Positions 1-12,339 of a stretch of 64,000 nucleotides of DNA are shown here, piece by piece (the stretch's first letter is position 1; each line of letters starts with the position of its first letter). This DNA comes from Onchidella celtica (Eukaryota > Mollusca > Gastropoda > Systellommatophora > Onchidiidae): NCBI GenBank assembly GCA_963931925.1, contig OZ007581.1:17788450-17852449 (forward strand), given 5' to 3'. The notes below the pieces were generated by a model. That model was given only the letters and a program-made list of their open reading frames with translations, made no database searches and had not been told where the DNA came from. A program made the position numbers and the translations under genes.

Positions 1-886
1 TTAAAATGCCAGTGAGCGTATGGACTATGAATCGTCCTTTAGCGTGTCTCCCCACCCCCCCCCCCTCCCTTATCTGTATGAAACAGCCAAGAGGAACAAC
101 TCTGAGGTCAATAACCTAACTCCAAGAATTATCGACCGTAAATATTATTTTGCATTGTCTGACTCTGAATACCAACCATCCAGTAGGCTATTGTACTACC
201 CCATGTGCGATAGTTTTTTTTAGTACAGTGCACACAATCCTTTCAATATCTGTACGAGTCTAAATTTAATCTGATTTTTTTTTTCGGGGGGGTGGGGGGG
301 GGGGTTAATTGCATCAAGCACGTGCATTATTAATGTATGCCTTTTAATTGCCGTTTCTAATTCTATGCCTTTGCAAGATTCCCCGTTCTTGTGAATGTAC
401 ATATAAAAAGTAGGTATACTCAAATTCAGCAATAATTCTGTCACCAGCCCAACCCCTTACCTCCCATCCCCCCCCCCCGCCATGTACACTTTGCCGCACC
501 CACCCCCTCTCTCTTTCCTTGTCCGAGCGCACGGGCATTAGAATGGGGAATATCCGTGACAGGAGGCCTCATTTTAAACCGAAGCGTCTCTTTGCAATGG
601 ATCGATTCATCGGATTCATAGCCAAACCGAAATCAATATTTAAATGTAATCTTTCGCTTATCTTGTTGAAGAAAAAAAAATCTAAATAAAACTTATTGCC
701 ATAGTTGAAAGACGCACGTGCGGTGGCTGGAAAACCCGCGCCGCCCGCCCACCCCCTTTGTAATCTTATCGTGCCCTGGGAGCAAAGCCACTCTCCCAGT
801 GCACGAACTTTTACCTTTTTCTTCAAAGTCGTCTAATTTTTAAATACATGACGACTGCATTGTCAACACGTCTTTCCCTCAGATTC
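1..886. other. non-coding, homopolymer-rich stretch
   Basis: No gene is supported. Open frames are short and lack family features. The stretch holds an 11-base C run near 55, an 11-base G run near 294 and an 11-base C run near 468. Nothing else stands out. Confidence 0.5.
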
Positions 887-1102
887 AGAATGACAAGGTT
901 CTATAGTATCATCCACATTTTGGCTGAACCGAATTACACACTACTTAATACAAGCCTTCTCTAAAGTGTATCAGCGGATTCGCAAGTAATTTCTAGGTAT
1001 TACTAAAAAGAAAAACGCAGCATCTCTAAAAGCTATGGGCATCTGAAACTTTTCAATCATGTTTCTCATAAGTTGTCGGAAGGAGTTAGGACATCCTTTT
1101 AA
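887..1102 (-). mobile_element. MITE family B, copy 1 (degraded)
   Basis: This block is a diverged reverse-complement copy of 6229-6472. Shared segments include AGAATGACAAGGTTCTA at the start, the ATTACACACTAC block and the CATCTCTAAAAG block. The far terminus near 1090-1102 is eroded. Short length, paired copies in opposite orientation and inverted ends in the better copy fit a non-autonomous DNA transposon. No reading frame is present. Confidence 0.55.
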
Positions 1103-1290
1103 GAAGGGTACTATGTGGTTTAAAACTTAACATTCGGTGATAACCTAACAAGATGAAATGATGAAACAAGGCATGATTTTGTTATGTGTTGTCTGGAAAT
1201 AGTGGAAAGAAAATTAAATAAGGGTCAAGTCTGTGTGATGTGCCCGTGTTATGTAACAATGTAACTACATGTAGTTAGGCTGAAAATCCA

Positions 1291-1440
1291 TACAGGCGGC
1301 ACCAAAACGACACCGAGACGACATCGAAACGACACCGAGACGACATCGAAACAACACCAAGACGAAATCGAATCGCGCCGATGCAAGTCTCCGAATAACA
1401 CGAAACGACAGCGAAACAACAACACGACATCGATGGTACC
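1291..1440. repeat. short tandem repeat, about 22-bp unit
   Basis: An imperfect tandem array alternates two 11-base halves of the form ACGACACCGAG and ACGACATCGAA, decaying toward 1440. The minus-strand open frame over it only reflects the repeat. Confidence 0.7.
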
Positions 1441-1870
1441 GATACCGAAATGTATTTCACCACGGTGCCAGATGGATTTTCAACTTTTACATTTCTTTAT
1501 TCCTAAAAATCTTAAACTGTAGAAAAAACGACAACAACAAAAACAGGAACCACAAGGACAGAAACGTCGACGGAGCACTAACAGAAAAAAAAACAAACAC
1601 ATGTTTTCATCCAGCATCCAGAAAAATGAGAAAACGAGCTCATCTCCTCCCGCTCAATTCATTCTCCACATTGTCACGTTTTGAGAATAATTATAGTTTT
1701 GTAGTTTAAACTTAAAGTATTAGAATAATTATAGAATTTATTCCCAGAGATGAGATATTTCATAATGTTGATAGCAATGATAAAATACACTGTTATGCCT
1801 TTGGGTATTACATCAAGAGTGGAGATGGAATACAGCTGTATTGGGGTGACGTCTTGATGGGCCGACATTT

Positions 1871-2137
1871 CGTGACCTTATGTCCTGTTCTATCTCCATT
1901 TTCCGAAAAAAAAAAAAAAAAACCCAAAAAACTGGAAATAATTTAATATGTGTAGAAAAGTTATAACATGCACATTTTGACACTTGTTCAAAATGCGTTG
2001 TGGCATTTATCAAGCTGCTTCACACGTCCGATTTATTCTAACTCCTTATCACAATACTAAAGCCGGCAAAAGTTTAACGTGGAATCTCTCAGTTGGGCAA
2101 AAAGTGGAGATGGAACAAACAAGAACTAAAGGTCACG
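1871..2137. mobile_element. MITE family A, copy 1
   Basis: The element is bounded by inverted repeats of about 35 bp: the left end reads CGTGACCTTATG then GTTCTATCTCCATTTT, and the right end is its imperfect reverse complement ending GGTCACG. ATTT flanks both sides, a possible short target duplication. A second copy lies at 5085-5326. An A tract (about 18 bases) sits at 1905-1922. No coding capacity is seen, so it is a non-autonomous DNA element. Confidence 0.7.
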
Positions 2138-2463
2138 ATTTTTCTGGATGGGGATTTGGATAGATATAGCAAAAACGTTTTTATTCATGTGAAAACATTG
2201 CAGCAATAAATATTACGAAACAAAGCAATATTACTCTAAGTCAGGAGTTCCCAACTTTTGTTTCGCCCCGTTTCCATATAGCAAGATCTTGGAAAGTATC
2301 TCTGCCCTGTTTTGTACAGTAATAAATATAAAATATATACAAATCATTAAATCCAAAACGGTAGAAAGAAAAAAACACAATTTTCTTCAAAAACAGTGTT
2401 ACTTGAAACTTTCTTCTCAACTTCAGATTTTTAAAACAAAATTATTTAAATATATACAAATCC

Positions 2464-2695
2464 TTAATAGTAGTAATAATAATAACGATGATACTTTTGA
2501 TAGTGATAACAATAATAATAATAGTGATAATATAACGTAATGACGATGATTATTATAATATTAATATAATAATAATATAGTCTTGATAATAATAATAATA
2601 AAAATAATATTATAGTCATGATAATAATAATTTAAAAAAATAATATATTAAAGATGATGATGATGATAGTAATAAATTATAACAATAATAATTAA
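2464..2695. repeat. AAT/GAT-rich microsatellite region
   Basis: Imperfect runs of AAT, GAT and ATA triplets over about 230 bases. The open frame crossing it is low complexity and is not called a gene. Confidence 0.7.
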
Positions 2696-3170
2696 CATTT
2701 CATCCCGTACTACAAGCTCTTAGTGCTTTGCTGTCATTCGACCACTCATCACAACAATCAGAAACAGCTGTGGTAATGTTGTATTCCATCAATTGAAAAG
2801 CTGTGTTTTAAGATGTTCCTTGAACATTTCAGTAGTGTGTACATCTCTAAGTTTTGAGGCATCGAATTCCAGGTCTTTGGGCAAATTTACTCTTTGGATG
2901 GGCAAAAATTCACTCAGCGAAACCATTGTTAGCATGGAGCGCAAAGTAGGTCGCTGCGGTAAACAATACCCGTTTGTGCATTTCCACGAGGCGTAAGAAC
3001 TTACAAACGGCTCTAAATAGTTTCAGTCAGTCCAAAAATATGACAAGCGTAAACAAGTTTCAAGGCACAGAAACTATACCAAGGGCTGCGTGGTAATCGC
3101 TGCGAAACAATCATAACCTCAGTCAGCAACCCTACGCATGTCCGACACATAGGAGTGAGGTCAAGTTACC

Positions 3171-3450
3171 ATGTAGGAATGACGTCGTTCCTGCCTAGAT
3201 CCGCTGGTTACGACATCAAGCCGACATGTGTTTCATGTTGGGAATCCGTCCCTACGGTAATCCTACCAATCTTATTAAAATCCCGTACAAACCCATGATG
3301 GATTGTTTCCAAATAGGAATGACGACGGTCCTACTTAGATCAGCTGGTTACGACATCGAACCGACATCCGTTTCACGTTGAGATCCGCCCCTAAGGTGAT
3401 CGTACCAATCTTACAGAAATCCTGTACAAAACTACGACGGATTGACGTAG
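3171..3450. repeat. tandem duplication, about 143-bp unit, two copies
   Basis: Two adjacent diverged copies share TAGGAATGACG, CTGGTTACGACATC, CCGACAT and TACCAATCTTA in the same order and spacing. The second copy starts about 143 bases after the first. Function is unknown; it may be part of a dispersed repeat. Confidence 0.7.
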
Positions 3451-4019
3451 GGATTCTGACTTGGTTTTTACATTATTGGGTTTCAAGGGAAGGAAAAAAG
3501 TGAATAACTGAATCAGACTTAACAGTTACGATATTTTGAAAAGTTATTTAACCTGCTTGCTGCCAAGGGCTACCGGCAAACAACAACAACAAACAAACAA
3601 ACAAAAACTAAATCCCTACCAACCCCCCCCCCCCCCCCCCGCCTCAACTGGACCAAAAAAGTATACAGCAACAACAAGAAAAACAAGAAGAAGACAAATT
3701 TAAAAAGAAAAAAAAAGGTGCAAATGCTAATGGCAGGGATACTGGGAAAAGAAAGACGTCCAGACACAGGGCTACAAGCCAAACCACTCAGTTTTTGAAA
3801 AATGTCGAGTTACGGTAGTTCTACCACTCGGCCCTCGATGCACCTTTGAAACTTTTGCGAGGGACACTAAATGAACAAACTAAATTTTATAACATTTCTA
3901 AACCATCTCAGGTTAAAAATGTACCCAACATCAAATACAATGTAATACCTTCACTGGGTCTACTTAAAATCAGTAGTAAAGAAGAAACTACCTTTGGCAG
4001 TGATTCTGAAGCTGTTTGG

Positions 4020-4402
4020 GTCTTTATTTTAAGAGGTTTCGCTTCCACCGGCATTTACACCTCACGTTTCTTGTTCTTGTTTCTGTGTGTTTTTTGTGGT
4101 AGGGATGAGTTTCTTGTTGTTGTTTTTTTATAATTTTGCCCGGGTAGAGGCCTTGTTCGACCTGCTTTTCTAGACTTTTAACTGTTTAACTGGCAAGGTA
4201 TCTTCAACGTGCGCATCGTCCACATGGGCCCTCAGAGTTTTTCGTCTTTATCCGAGAAGACTAGGTGCTTGGATCTACCCACCACAGGATAAGGGTCAGG
4301 AATTTTTCCCCCGAAAAAAAAAAATCTCAATATGCCTGCACCTATCGGGGATTGAACCCGGTACCTTCGCATGAGCTCCTTGCCTCTAGACCACCTTGTC
4401 CC
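4020..4402 (-). mobile_element. tRNA-derived SINE, copy 1
   Basis: Read on the minus strand, the element has a tRNA-like head: an A-box region at the high-coordinate end and the B-box GGTTCAATCCCCG near 4350. This is followed by a body (CTTCTCGGATAAAGACGAAAAA, interrupted by A and T tracts; GCAAGGTATC on the plus strand) and a tail. The same head-plus-body occurs at 29187-29460 (+) and 45000-45361 (-). A Pol III promoter in the head and a dispersed copy pattern define a SINE. The tail end is approximate. Confidence 0.7.
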
Positions 4403-5084
4403 CCGATTCTGAAGCGGTAGGCACTTTGGTCCCAGGGGAATTTTACATTTAAGGGGAGGAACTGGGAAGGAATTTCAGCCAGAGGAGGAACTTCAAACTG
4501 GGAAAGAATTACTCTGTACACTTAGCAATGCTAATCCAAAGGTTGAACTGCTGTTTTAACCAGAACATGGCGATATAGATCTTGATATCACACGTAAACA
4601 TCTGTTTAAATTTTGAAAACCCGTCTATAGATAAACAAAAGTTAAGATTTTTTAAGAGAATCAGATGGCTGATAGACTTTTATGTAAGAATATATTCCCA
4701 GAAGAAGGACCTCCAAAGTCTTGTTTTGTTTCTTTTAATTGGTAAACGTTTTACATCTTCGTAATTATCAATGATACTAGATTGCTTATATAGGAATTTT
4801 ATAATCCATTGAAATGTGACATTTTCACATTATTTCAGTTGACTGCAATTAGTAAGAAATTTAGTCTCACAGATTGTGTCAATAACTGCCACTGTAAAAG
4901 TATTATTGGTAAAAAAAAATGTTCCTGGCATTTCAAGAGGGAGGAATTGAAGAAATCTGACAGAGGTGCAAATGCCAAAGGCGAGCGACCCTCCTAAAAT
5001 GAATACCTCCACTATGAAACCTGAGATCTCTAGCTGAAGAATTTAGCCTGGGACTTTGAGAACCGATGACTTCAAGCTTAATGC

Positions 5085-5326
5085 GACCTTGGTTCTTGTT
5101 TGTTCTATCTCCATTTTCTGAAAAACTGGAGATCTTTTAGTATGTAGAAGAGGTACAACAAATGCGCATTTTGACACTCGTTTAAAATGCGATGTGGCAC
5201 CTATCAAGCTGTTTCACACGTCCGATTTATTTTAACTCCTTATCATAATACTAAAGCCGCAAACGTTAAACGTCGGATTTCTCAATTGTGCAAAAAGTGG
5301 AGTTGGAACAGACAAGAACTAACGTC
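5085..5326. mobile_element. MITE family A, copy 2
   Basis: Second copy of the element at 1871-2137. Its inverted ends read GTTCTTGTTTGTTCTATCTC on the left and, as reverse complement, GTTCTTGTCTGTTCCAACTC on the right. Internal blocks CATTTTGACACT and CACACGTCCGATTTATT are shared with copy 1 in the same order. Confidence 0.7.
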
Positions 5327-6228
5327 ATGTTATCGGCATCGCTAACACTGAAAACATACCTGACACGTCTTTGACAATCACAGTTTCTCAAAACAGGATA
5401 TGTGATACGCGTGTTCTCACTGATTCTCATTGATGTCTGAATGATTCATCACTCACATCTTCATTTAGGTAAAAACTGGACTCCTCTCAAGTCAAAATTT
5501 GCAGAAAAACCGGTATCAAGTAGCACCGTCGGTCACAAAAACGTGCCGAAAAAAGAAAAAATACTGGCGAAAGACTAAGTGTCATCACATTTTCAAACGA
5601 AAAAGGTCGATCGAAAGGTATAATTTCCATTTTATTATGCAGATTGTACTTTTTCAACTTGTCTTTAGTAAGCAATTTGTGAGTGGATCTGACGAAATCA
5701 GCATTAAGGTTACAGACCTCCCCTTCCCCCCCCCCCTTTTTTCTATGGACTTTGAGATTTGCTTATAATATGAAAGATTAGCCATTTTTCTGCATTCAGT
5801 TAAAATATTTTGCTTGAAAATGGTCTTAAAAATATTTTATTTTGATTTATTTAAGACGTATAAAAAAAATTCACAATTAGCCCAGTTTTGTCAGATCCGC
5901 CAATTATTATACAAGGTGTCTCAAATAAATGTACATACACTTTGAATATTTAACAATTCAATGCCAATCAAGATACATTCAGATTACAGAGGACAGGTGC
6001 GTAATTGTGTTGTGGCATGTATTCAAACAAATCGATGGCCGTTCTGGGCCAGACACTGATGACAATGCCGTTCAATAGAGCTGCAAACAACATTAAGCTG
6101 TTAATTTGTGTATACAATTTTTTTCAGACATCCGATAAACACATGTATCTAAATAAAGTGACAATCCATAGAGAAACATTTTCCACAACTTATGTGCAGA
6201 CGCATAAAAAAGAGTTAATCGCCCCCTC

Positions 6229-6472
6229 AGAATGACACGGTTCCAACTCCCTTAGGTCAACTTTTGAGAAACTGATGATTGAAGTTTCAAGTGCCCATGA
6301 CTTTTAGAGACGCACATTTTTTTTTCGTTTTAATAATACTTACAAATTACACACTAAATCCGCTAGATACATTGTCACACAATGGAGGATGCATGTAGAA
6401 GTATTGTGTAGTGTGTAACTCAATTCAGCCAGAAAGTGGAGATATCTATAGAAGTTAGAACCTTGTCATTCT
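6229..6472 (+). mobile_element. MITE family B, copy 2
   Basis: The ends are inverted repeats: the left end is AGAATGACACGGTTCCAACT and the reverse complement of the right end is AGAATGACAAGGTTCTAACT. It is about 244 bp and non-coding. An inverted, more eroded copy lies at 887-1102. No clear target-site duplication could be read. Confidence 0.7.
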
Positions 6473-6804
6473 AAAGGGACATCTTGGTCCTATTGGTATC
6501 AAGTTCCCAAAAAGCCGGTTCCCACCAAAGCGTGCTGTTCGATTTTTTTTCCTGCGCGTGTTTTTGACTAGCGTTGAGATTCACTAATTTCGGTTTAATC
6601 TTTCCGGTCATTAACCCTATTAGTCTCGAGGCTGGAGAATTCTGCTTAAAAATTCATAATTATTCATTGTTGTGTCCGCGAGCACTAGGCGAGTTTGATC
6701 GGCTCCTTAGTTGGATGGTGACGTCACGACATTGATTTTCAATGAGACCTCGCGAATCAGCCAACTACTTGGATCTCATTGTGACGAAACGGTCATCACC
6801 ACGT

Positions 6805-6869
6805 CATCTTCACCATCAACATCACGAATATTATCATCATCATCATCATTACAATCATCTTACCACCAC

Positions 6870-6908
<39 letters not shown>
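6805..6908. repeat. ATC/CAT trinucleotide microsatellite
   Basis: Runs of CAT triplets, the longest near 6866-6907, create apparent poly-His and poly-Ile frames on the plus strand. There is no domain, splice or promoter support for a gene here. Confidence 0.8.
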
Positions 6909-6941
6909 GGTAACGAAGCAGTCTTCACACAGATAATCTAA

Positions 6942-8440
6942 CACACTGCATGAAATCCACAATCACACATTCAATATTTTGATGACGTGTTGCTACCTTT
7001 TTATTGTGTTTTATCAAAATAGAAAACTCACGCCAGTCATAATTAAAAAAAAAAAAAGACTAGCTCGTACTAACCTCTTAAGTTTGGATATTATGTACAT
7101 ATTGTTAAAAAAAAAAAACTGAAAATCTACTAGTACTACACGTTTATTTTTGTTCATACAGTGTTACGTTGTAGTAATGTATTCTCTCCATGACATAAGC
7201 ACGTATTAAATTTTTATTTGGAATTCAATTATGCATTTATTTTTTGCTCATGCATGCAGTGTTTTCTAGCAGTAATTCCACGTCGTAAGCAAGTGTTTTG
7301 GTTATAGAAAACTTAAACTCACCCACGCATTTATTTTCGTCCATACTGTGTTTCGCTGGCGATATTGTATTATTAACTCAATGGCGTAGGAACGTATCTT
7401 TGTCTTAAGTTCGGATTCATGTGCATAATGTTAAAGAGAAAAAAAAATTATTGAAATTCATGTACGCACTTGTGTGTGTGTGCTCGTGCGCGTGTATGTG
7501 TATGTGTCTGTGTCTGTGTGAGCATGCTGTGTTTCGTTAGAGAATGTAAGAATACACGAACAAGGCTTGACTATGTTTTGTGGTTATTTCTCTAATTGAG
7601 CTCCAATAACATAAAAATAATATTATTCTTCGTTTCATCCCATGATCGGAATGGAAGGCCGTGTTTAACTCTTGAACTATCGTACGTATCTACATACATC
7701 ATAAGAAGGGATGGTTATCAACATTTTAAAAAAAAAAAAAAGAAGAAGGAGAAGAAAAGAAAGACAGGAACAAGGGAAAAATGATAACACAGCCTAATAA
7801 TATAGGATGTATGCCAGGCAATTGACTTCAATAACAACATAAATCTGGCGCATTTTTTTTTTTCTTAAATGAAACAATACCATAATGCGTATCTTAGATC
7901 GTCAGCATATGGAGTTATTTTAATAAATGGTATTATTGGATTCTTGAATGCACTCGCTAAAATAATTTTTGAAAATATAATTCTATAATTAAATGAATTC
8001 TGAGAGTAGGCTTCAGTCTTCTGTAATCTGCAAGAGCATGTCCACAAATTCAGTGAAAAAATGAGAGAACATGCGAGCTTTGCACTACAGTTTGCACTAC
8101 TATTTGTGAAATTATAAACAGGCAAGTGAATATAAATTAGATCTCTATCTAATAACTGCCTGCAAAATGGTTGTTAATGTTTGTTTTTGGTTGTTTTTTT
8201 TTCTTGACTAAGAATGTACAGGTTGTTGACATCGATTGTTTAATTCCCCATCCTCAAAAAAAAAAAGGGTCAATTATTGTACTTTTAAGATGAAAAATCA
8301 GTGTTTCTTCTCCTTTGAGGAAACATTATACATCTGTAGTAAGGGACTTTTATTTGTGCAAATCAAAAGAGAGAGAGGCTGCCGGTATTTGCAAATTCAC
8401 AAAGCTAGGCTCATGTGCGCATTCCATTTATTACTTAATG
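6942..8440. other. non-coding, AT-rich
   Basis: No gene is supported. There are short A tracts, a GT-rich patch near 7470-7520, and a loosely repeated CATTTATTTT(T/C)G(T/C)TCAT motif between 7140 and 7350, which suggests a decayed tandem duplication of about 100 bases. Confidence 0.45.
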
Positions 8441-8454
8441 AAGTTCTTCAAAGC

Positions 8455-8850
8455 TGTTTCCGTTGGCGATGGTTGGAGTTATCATGCAGAATAATCTCTT
8501 TTGCCTTTAGATCTTGACTATTCCTTATCCCCACTAAAAGCTTTGTGTGCCTATGGCTTATAAAGGCCCGTATTTTATTTATAACTTAATGTTCAAAGCT
8601 GTTTCCATTATGCAGAATAGTGCATTATAACTCTTTTGCCAATAGCTTTTGACTATTCCTTATCCCCACTAAAAGCTTTATGTTTCTGTGGCTTGTAAAG
8701 GCACGCTCGTGTTTCATGAGAAATAGTACTCTCTGGAAACTCTTTTGCCTTTAGCTTTTGACTATTCAGTATCCCCACTAAAAGCTTTGTGTTTCTGTGG
8801 CTTGTAAAGGCACGCTCGTGTTTCATGAGAAATGGTACCCTCTGGAAACA
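8455..8850. repeat. three tandem copies of a roughly 125-145-bp unit
   Basis: Each copy carries CTCTTTTGCC, TTGACTATTC, ATCCCCACTAAAAGCTTT, TGGCTTRTAAAGGC in order. The second and third copies are the most alike and also share CACGCTCGTGTTTCATGAG. No conserved reading frame was found across copies. Confidence 0.75.
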
Positions 8851-9354
8851 CCTAAAATAGCACAGTCATGTTAAAAAGCCTCCACCTGACCGCCCTGGGG
8901 ATCAGAATTTTATTATATTGATTTCCATGTAGAATTTATAATATATAGTTCTTTTAGAATTTGTAGTTTGGGTTTCTTGTTCTGCATTATCTACATAAGG
9001 CTATGATATTAATATTTCATGTTGCCAACGATCGAGAGTGGGCGCAACTGTAAAATATGCTGTATTATTTTGCATATTTCTACTCTCTGGGCTGCTTTGG
9101 GCTTCACAAATTCGCTGTTTCGCGATGTACATGTTGTAGCGTAAACTGATCTTATATATATACACACGTTTATTTGTATTCAAATAGGAAAACAATGACA
9201 GTGATAAACCACTAGTCTTAGATATCGCCACTGACCGTATCTCGAAGTATTGCAAACTTAATCATCTCGAATCCAGGAAGAGCTGATAAAACCGATATAA
9301 ACTTCTATGTTTCTTACACCGGTTTGAATTCGGTATTGACAGCACGGAATCGCA

Positions 9355-11784
9355 ATGCTACTGCCGGTGAGCTTTTACCTGAATATCGTCACTGCCCTTG
9401 TATCTGTCATCGGCCTCGTTGACAACATCATCAATACAATCATCTTCCGCCGCTTGGGTTTAAAAGACAGTATGAGCATTGGTTTGTTTCTTCTGAGTCT
9501 TACGGATTTCTTCGTCAACTTGCTGACGCTCGGGATATGCGCTTGCTTTCTGGCGGATTCCATTCTCCAGGACAAGCCCATCAATTTGGTAGCGGTGGTT
9601 TACGTAGCCTTAGGCTGGACAAGAGACAATTTATATTACGCTTCTTGCTGGATCACAACTGTGCTGTCAGTAGAGAGATGTGTATGTGTGGTGTCTCCCT
9701 TCAAGGTAAGCTTAGTAAATGCATGATCTCACCTGAAACCAGAGGCGTAATTAGACTTGATAGCACCCAGGACAAATAATGTGGTATGTGTGGTGTCTTC
9801 GTTGAAGGTGCGCGTGTGATATGCACGATCTCGCCTGAAATCAAATGCTTAACTATGTTAACAGGCCCAGGACAAATACGATTGCATGAGTAGTGTCTCC
9901 ATTCAGGATAAACCTAGGAAGTGCAGGATTTTGCCTGAAACCAGAGGCGTAACTAGGGCTGATAAAACAAGGAGCAAATTAAAATTACCAGGTGAAATGT
10001 GGCCACACCTTGGTTTCGTTTGCTCGGAGATTTGTATTATTTATTTATTTATTTATTGTGAAACGTCGAGAGACAAGGTTTGGTTTACTGCTAGGATTGG
10101 GTTTAGCTAATACATGTACTTGGTCACAATAATAATCTTTTCGTTGGCGGCACAGCAACAGTAACAATTTGAGATATTCGCCACAGGTTGGTAACAATAA
10201 AGCTATCGGTACTGGGAATATTTGGGTAACATGCTTTGTAGGTGCTTTGTATGATGCCTCTCAGATTTAGTTAATCTTACCACAGTGGTACACGTTTCCT
10301 CACGTTAAATAATTAGAATTGGAGGAACATTGAAGTCAATAGGCCTGTAGTGATAGCTGAACAACATTCAGTGCGTGTATTTTCTTTATTCAGCTGTGAC
10401 AATGATGCCATTTTTTTTTTATGTCAGTGCGCATTTTAGTACCACATTTTGTCACAGTGCAAGAATCCGTGAACGCAAAATGCCCAGCTGCCCCAAAGTA
10501 GTGCTGTATTTAATTTCTTCGAATTTCCCAACCAGAATAAAATTTTGCAAATACTTTTATCAACAAGATCATTAATTTTAAACGGACGTCCATTAACTTG
10601 GTATCATGAAAATATTTTCTTGCCCAGGCAGTTCAAAATGACAGGACTGACATAACATATCTGTCGTTATCCCACAGGTCAAGCAAATATTTACAAAGTT
10701 CCGATGTGCTTGCCTTGTTTTGACTATCTACGTCATCATTTTCGTCCTGCACGCCCCAGTGTACGCAACCCAAAGCCTCGTTTGGAAAACACTTAACGTC
10801 ACCGTTAACACCGCCAACACTGGTCACTGGGAAAACCCGAAGTTTCAGAATTCCAGAAATGCCACAGCTCGTGACAGAAGCTATTCTCCAAGTTACGAAG
10901 CCACGAGCAACCCACATCGCAACTGGACAGAGAGTATCGGAAGTTGGCCTATGGGATCGTCATGTGACGACTCATGTGCGACACCCGTTGTACACGTAGT
11001 TAGTTCATGGGAAACCATTGGTGAATTTGGAAAAGGCCCTGACAGAACTATCACACGAAGGGTGTTGGCAGTTGTATTTGCCATCAACAGACCAAAGATA
11101 GAAGTTTACATTGACGTAGTGTCTAGTATTGCTCTTCCCTTTCCTTCTCAATTAGTGGTAATCGTTTGCGCTATATTGCTTGTTATAGGCCTTCGCGCTA
11201 CATCACGAATTAGAAATGTCGCGACTTTCAAGAGTTACAAAACTAATGTGAAAGGACTTTCTGCGAGATCAGTGTCGAATAATGATAAGCAGGTGACGGA
11301 CAAAGTTGGCCAAAAGAGTTCAACGCCAAAGTTAAAAACTGTTCAAGTGTTACCGAAGAGTACGGATGGTTCACAGCAATACGGGACTATGGCAGCTGAT
11401 GGCAGAACACAGAGTGCTTTCACAGCCACTACGACTTTACAAGAGACAAACTGTAATGACTTTACTAAACGTACAGAGGAAGCCAAATTATCGGTTCGAG
11501 AAACAAGATTAGTCAAAGTCGTCATTTGTTTGGCTGTAGTTTTAACGGTCTGCAATGTGCCAAAAGTTCTGGCAACTTTCAGCTCTTATATTTTTCCTAA
11601 TGTAAACTTAGGCGGTAGCGACCAAGATCTCTATATCCTGATGTGGGACATTGCCGCTTTGTTCGGTGCTGTCAATTCGTCAGTGAATACTTTTATATAC
11701 TTGATTGTCAATCGCAGTTTCAGAAAATTAGCTGCATTGTTGATTCACAGTAATGGTCAGAAATATGATAGGAATACGTATTAA
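9355..11784 (+). CDS. rhodopsin-family GPCR, gastropod chemosensory/neuropeptide-type (2 exons)
   Basis: Seven-transmembrane receptor predicted to couple to G proteins at the plasma membrane; the ligand is unknown. Exon 1 (9355-9705) ends at a GTAAG donor after a complete codon. Exon 2 (10678-11784) follows a CCCACAG acceptor and continues the same frame, giving about 485 residues. TM1 lies near residues 6-31, TM2 41-66, TM3 82-106 followed by ERC in place of DRY, TM4 127-146, TM5 260-289, TM6 395-419 and TM7 434-461 with NSSVNTFIY. The TM4-TM5 extracellular loop is unusually long (over 100 residues) with sequons NVT, NAT and NWT. ICL3 is also long and polar. TM6 has CNVP instead of CWxP. The N terminus before TM1 is only about five residues. 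An in-frame TGA at 9337 followed by a possible acceptor AG at 9341-9342 leaves room for an unseen upstream exon. A possible poly(A) signal AATAAA is at 12185. Confidence 0.85.
9681..9978 (+). repeat. triplicated exon-1 end and splice-donor region
   Basis: Three direct, diverged copies of about 100 bases run from the last codons of GPCR exon 1 into the intron. Each has GTGTCT(C/T)C, then a donor-like or decayed donor position, then CCTGAAA(C/T)CA and a purine-rich CAAAT end. Only the first copy keeps a good GTAAG donor; copy 2 reads AAGGTGCG and copy 3 CAGGATAA. Confidence 0.75.
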
Positions 11785-12330
11785 AAGCTGTTGGTATCTT
11801 TTCGTTGTTGTTGTTTTTCATTAAGGTGCTGGAAAAATTTGCCAAATTCTTGAATCATAATAATACATGTAGTTAAAAAGTGTCAAAAGATTGCATAAAA
11901 TAAACCAAGACCCAAAACAAAACAAAAATAAAAACGTTCTTGAACTTGGCTCCAGTAGATAATTGCATATGTGCAGTGCAATCCTAGAGTCCCCAACGCC
12001 ATTCCTCATGTTGTTCCTGAGAGAGGCTAAGATCTACAACTTGATTTTAAAACTGTTATACTCACTCACAAAACTTTTCAGATCATACAAAACAACTTTT
12101 GAGAATTTTTTTACCAATGTGGTAAAATTATATAAATGTATTTAATTCTATTGTTAAACTTAAAAGCTCTGGGTATGAAACATAAATAAAGAACATATTA
12201 ATACATGTGTCTAAATAGACCGTGTGGGGCGCAAAGTGGCCGTTATTGTGGCGACGCGCAGTAAAACCCAAACCAAAACAACCTTACAGATTAGTGTGAA
12301 CGGCCCGAGATAGATAAGGAACGAGATAAG
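11785..12330 (+). other. GPCR 3' flank / probable 3' UTR
   Basis: AT-rich sequence after the receptor stop codon. AATAAA occurs at 12185-12190 and another A-rich AAAATAAACC near 11896. No further gene is supported. Confidence 0.4.
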
Positions 12331-12339
12331 ACAAGGACG

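Noticed and set aside
6711-6941. Poly-histidine protein
   Set aside because: The His run is a CAT microsatellite read in one of several open frames; no conserved flanking protein.
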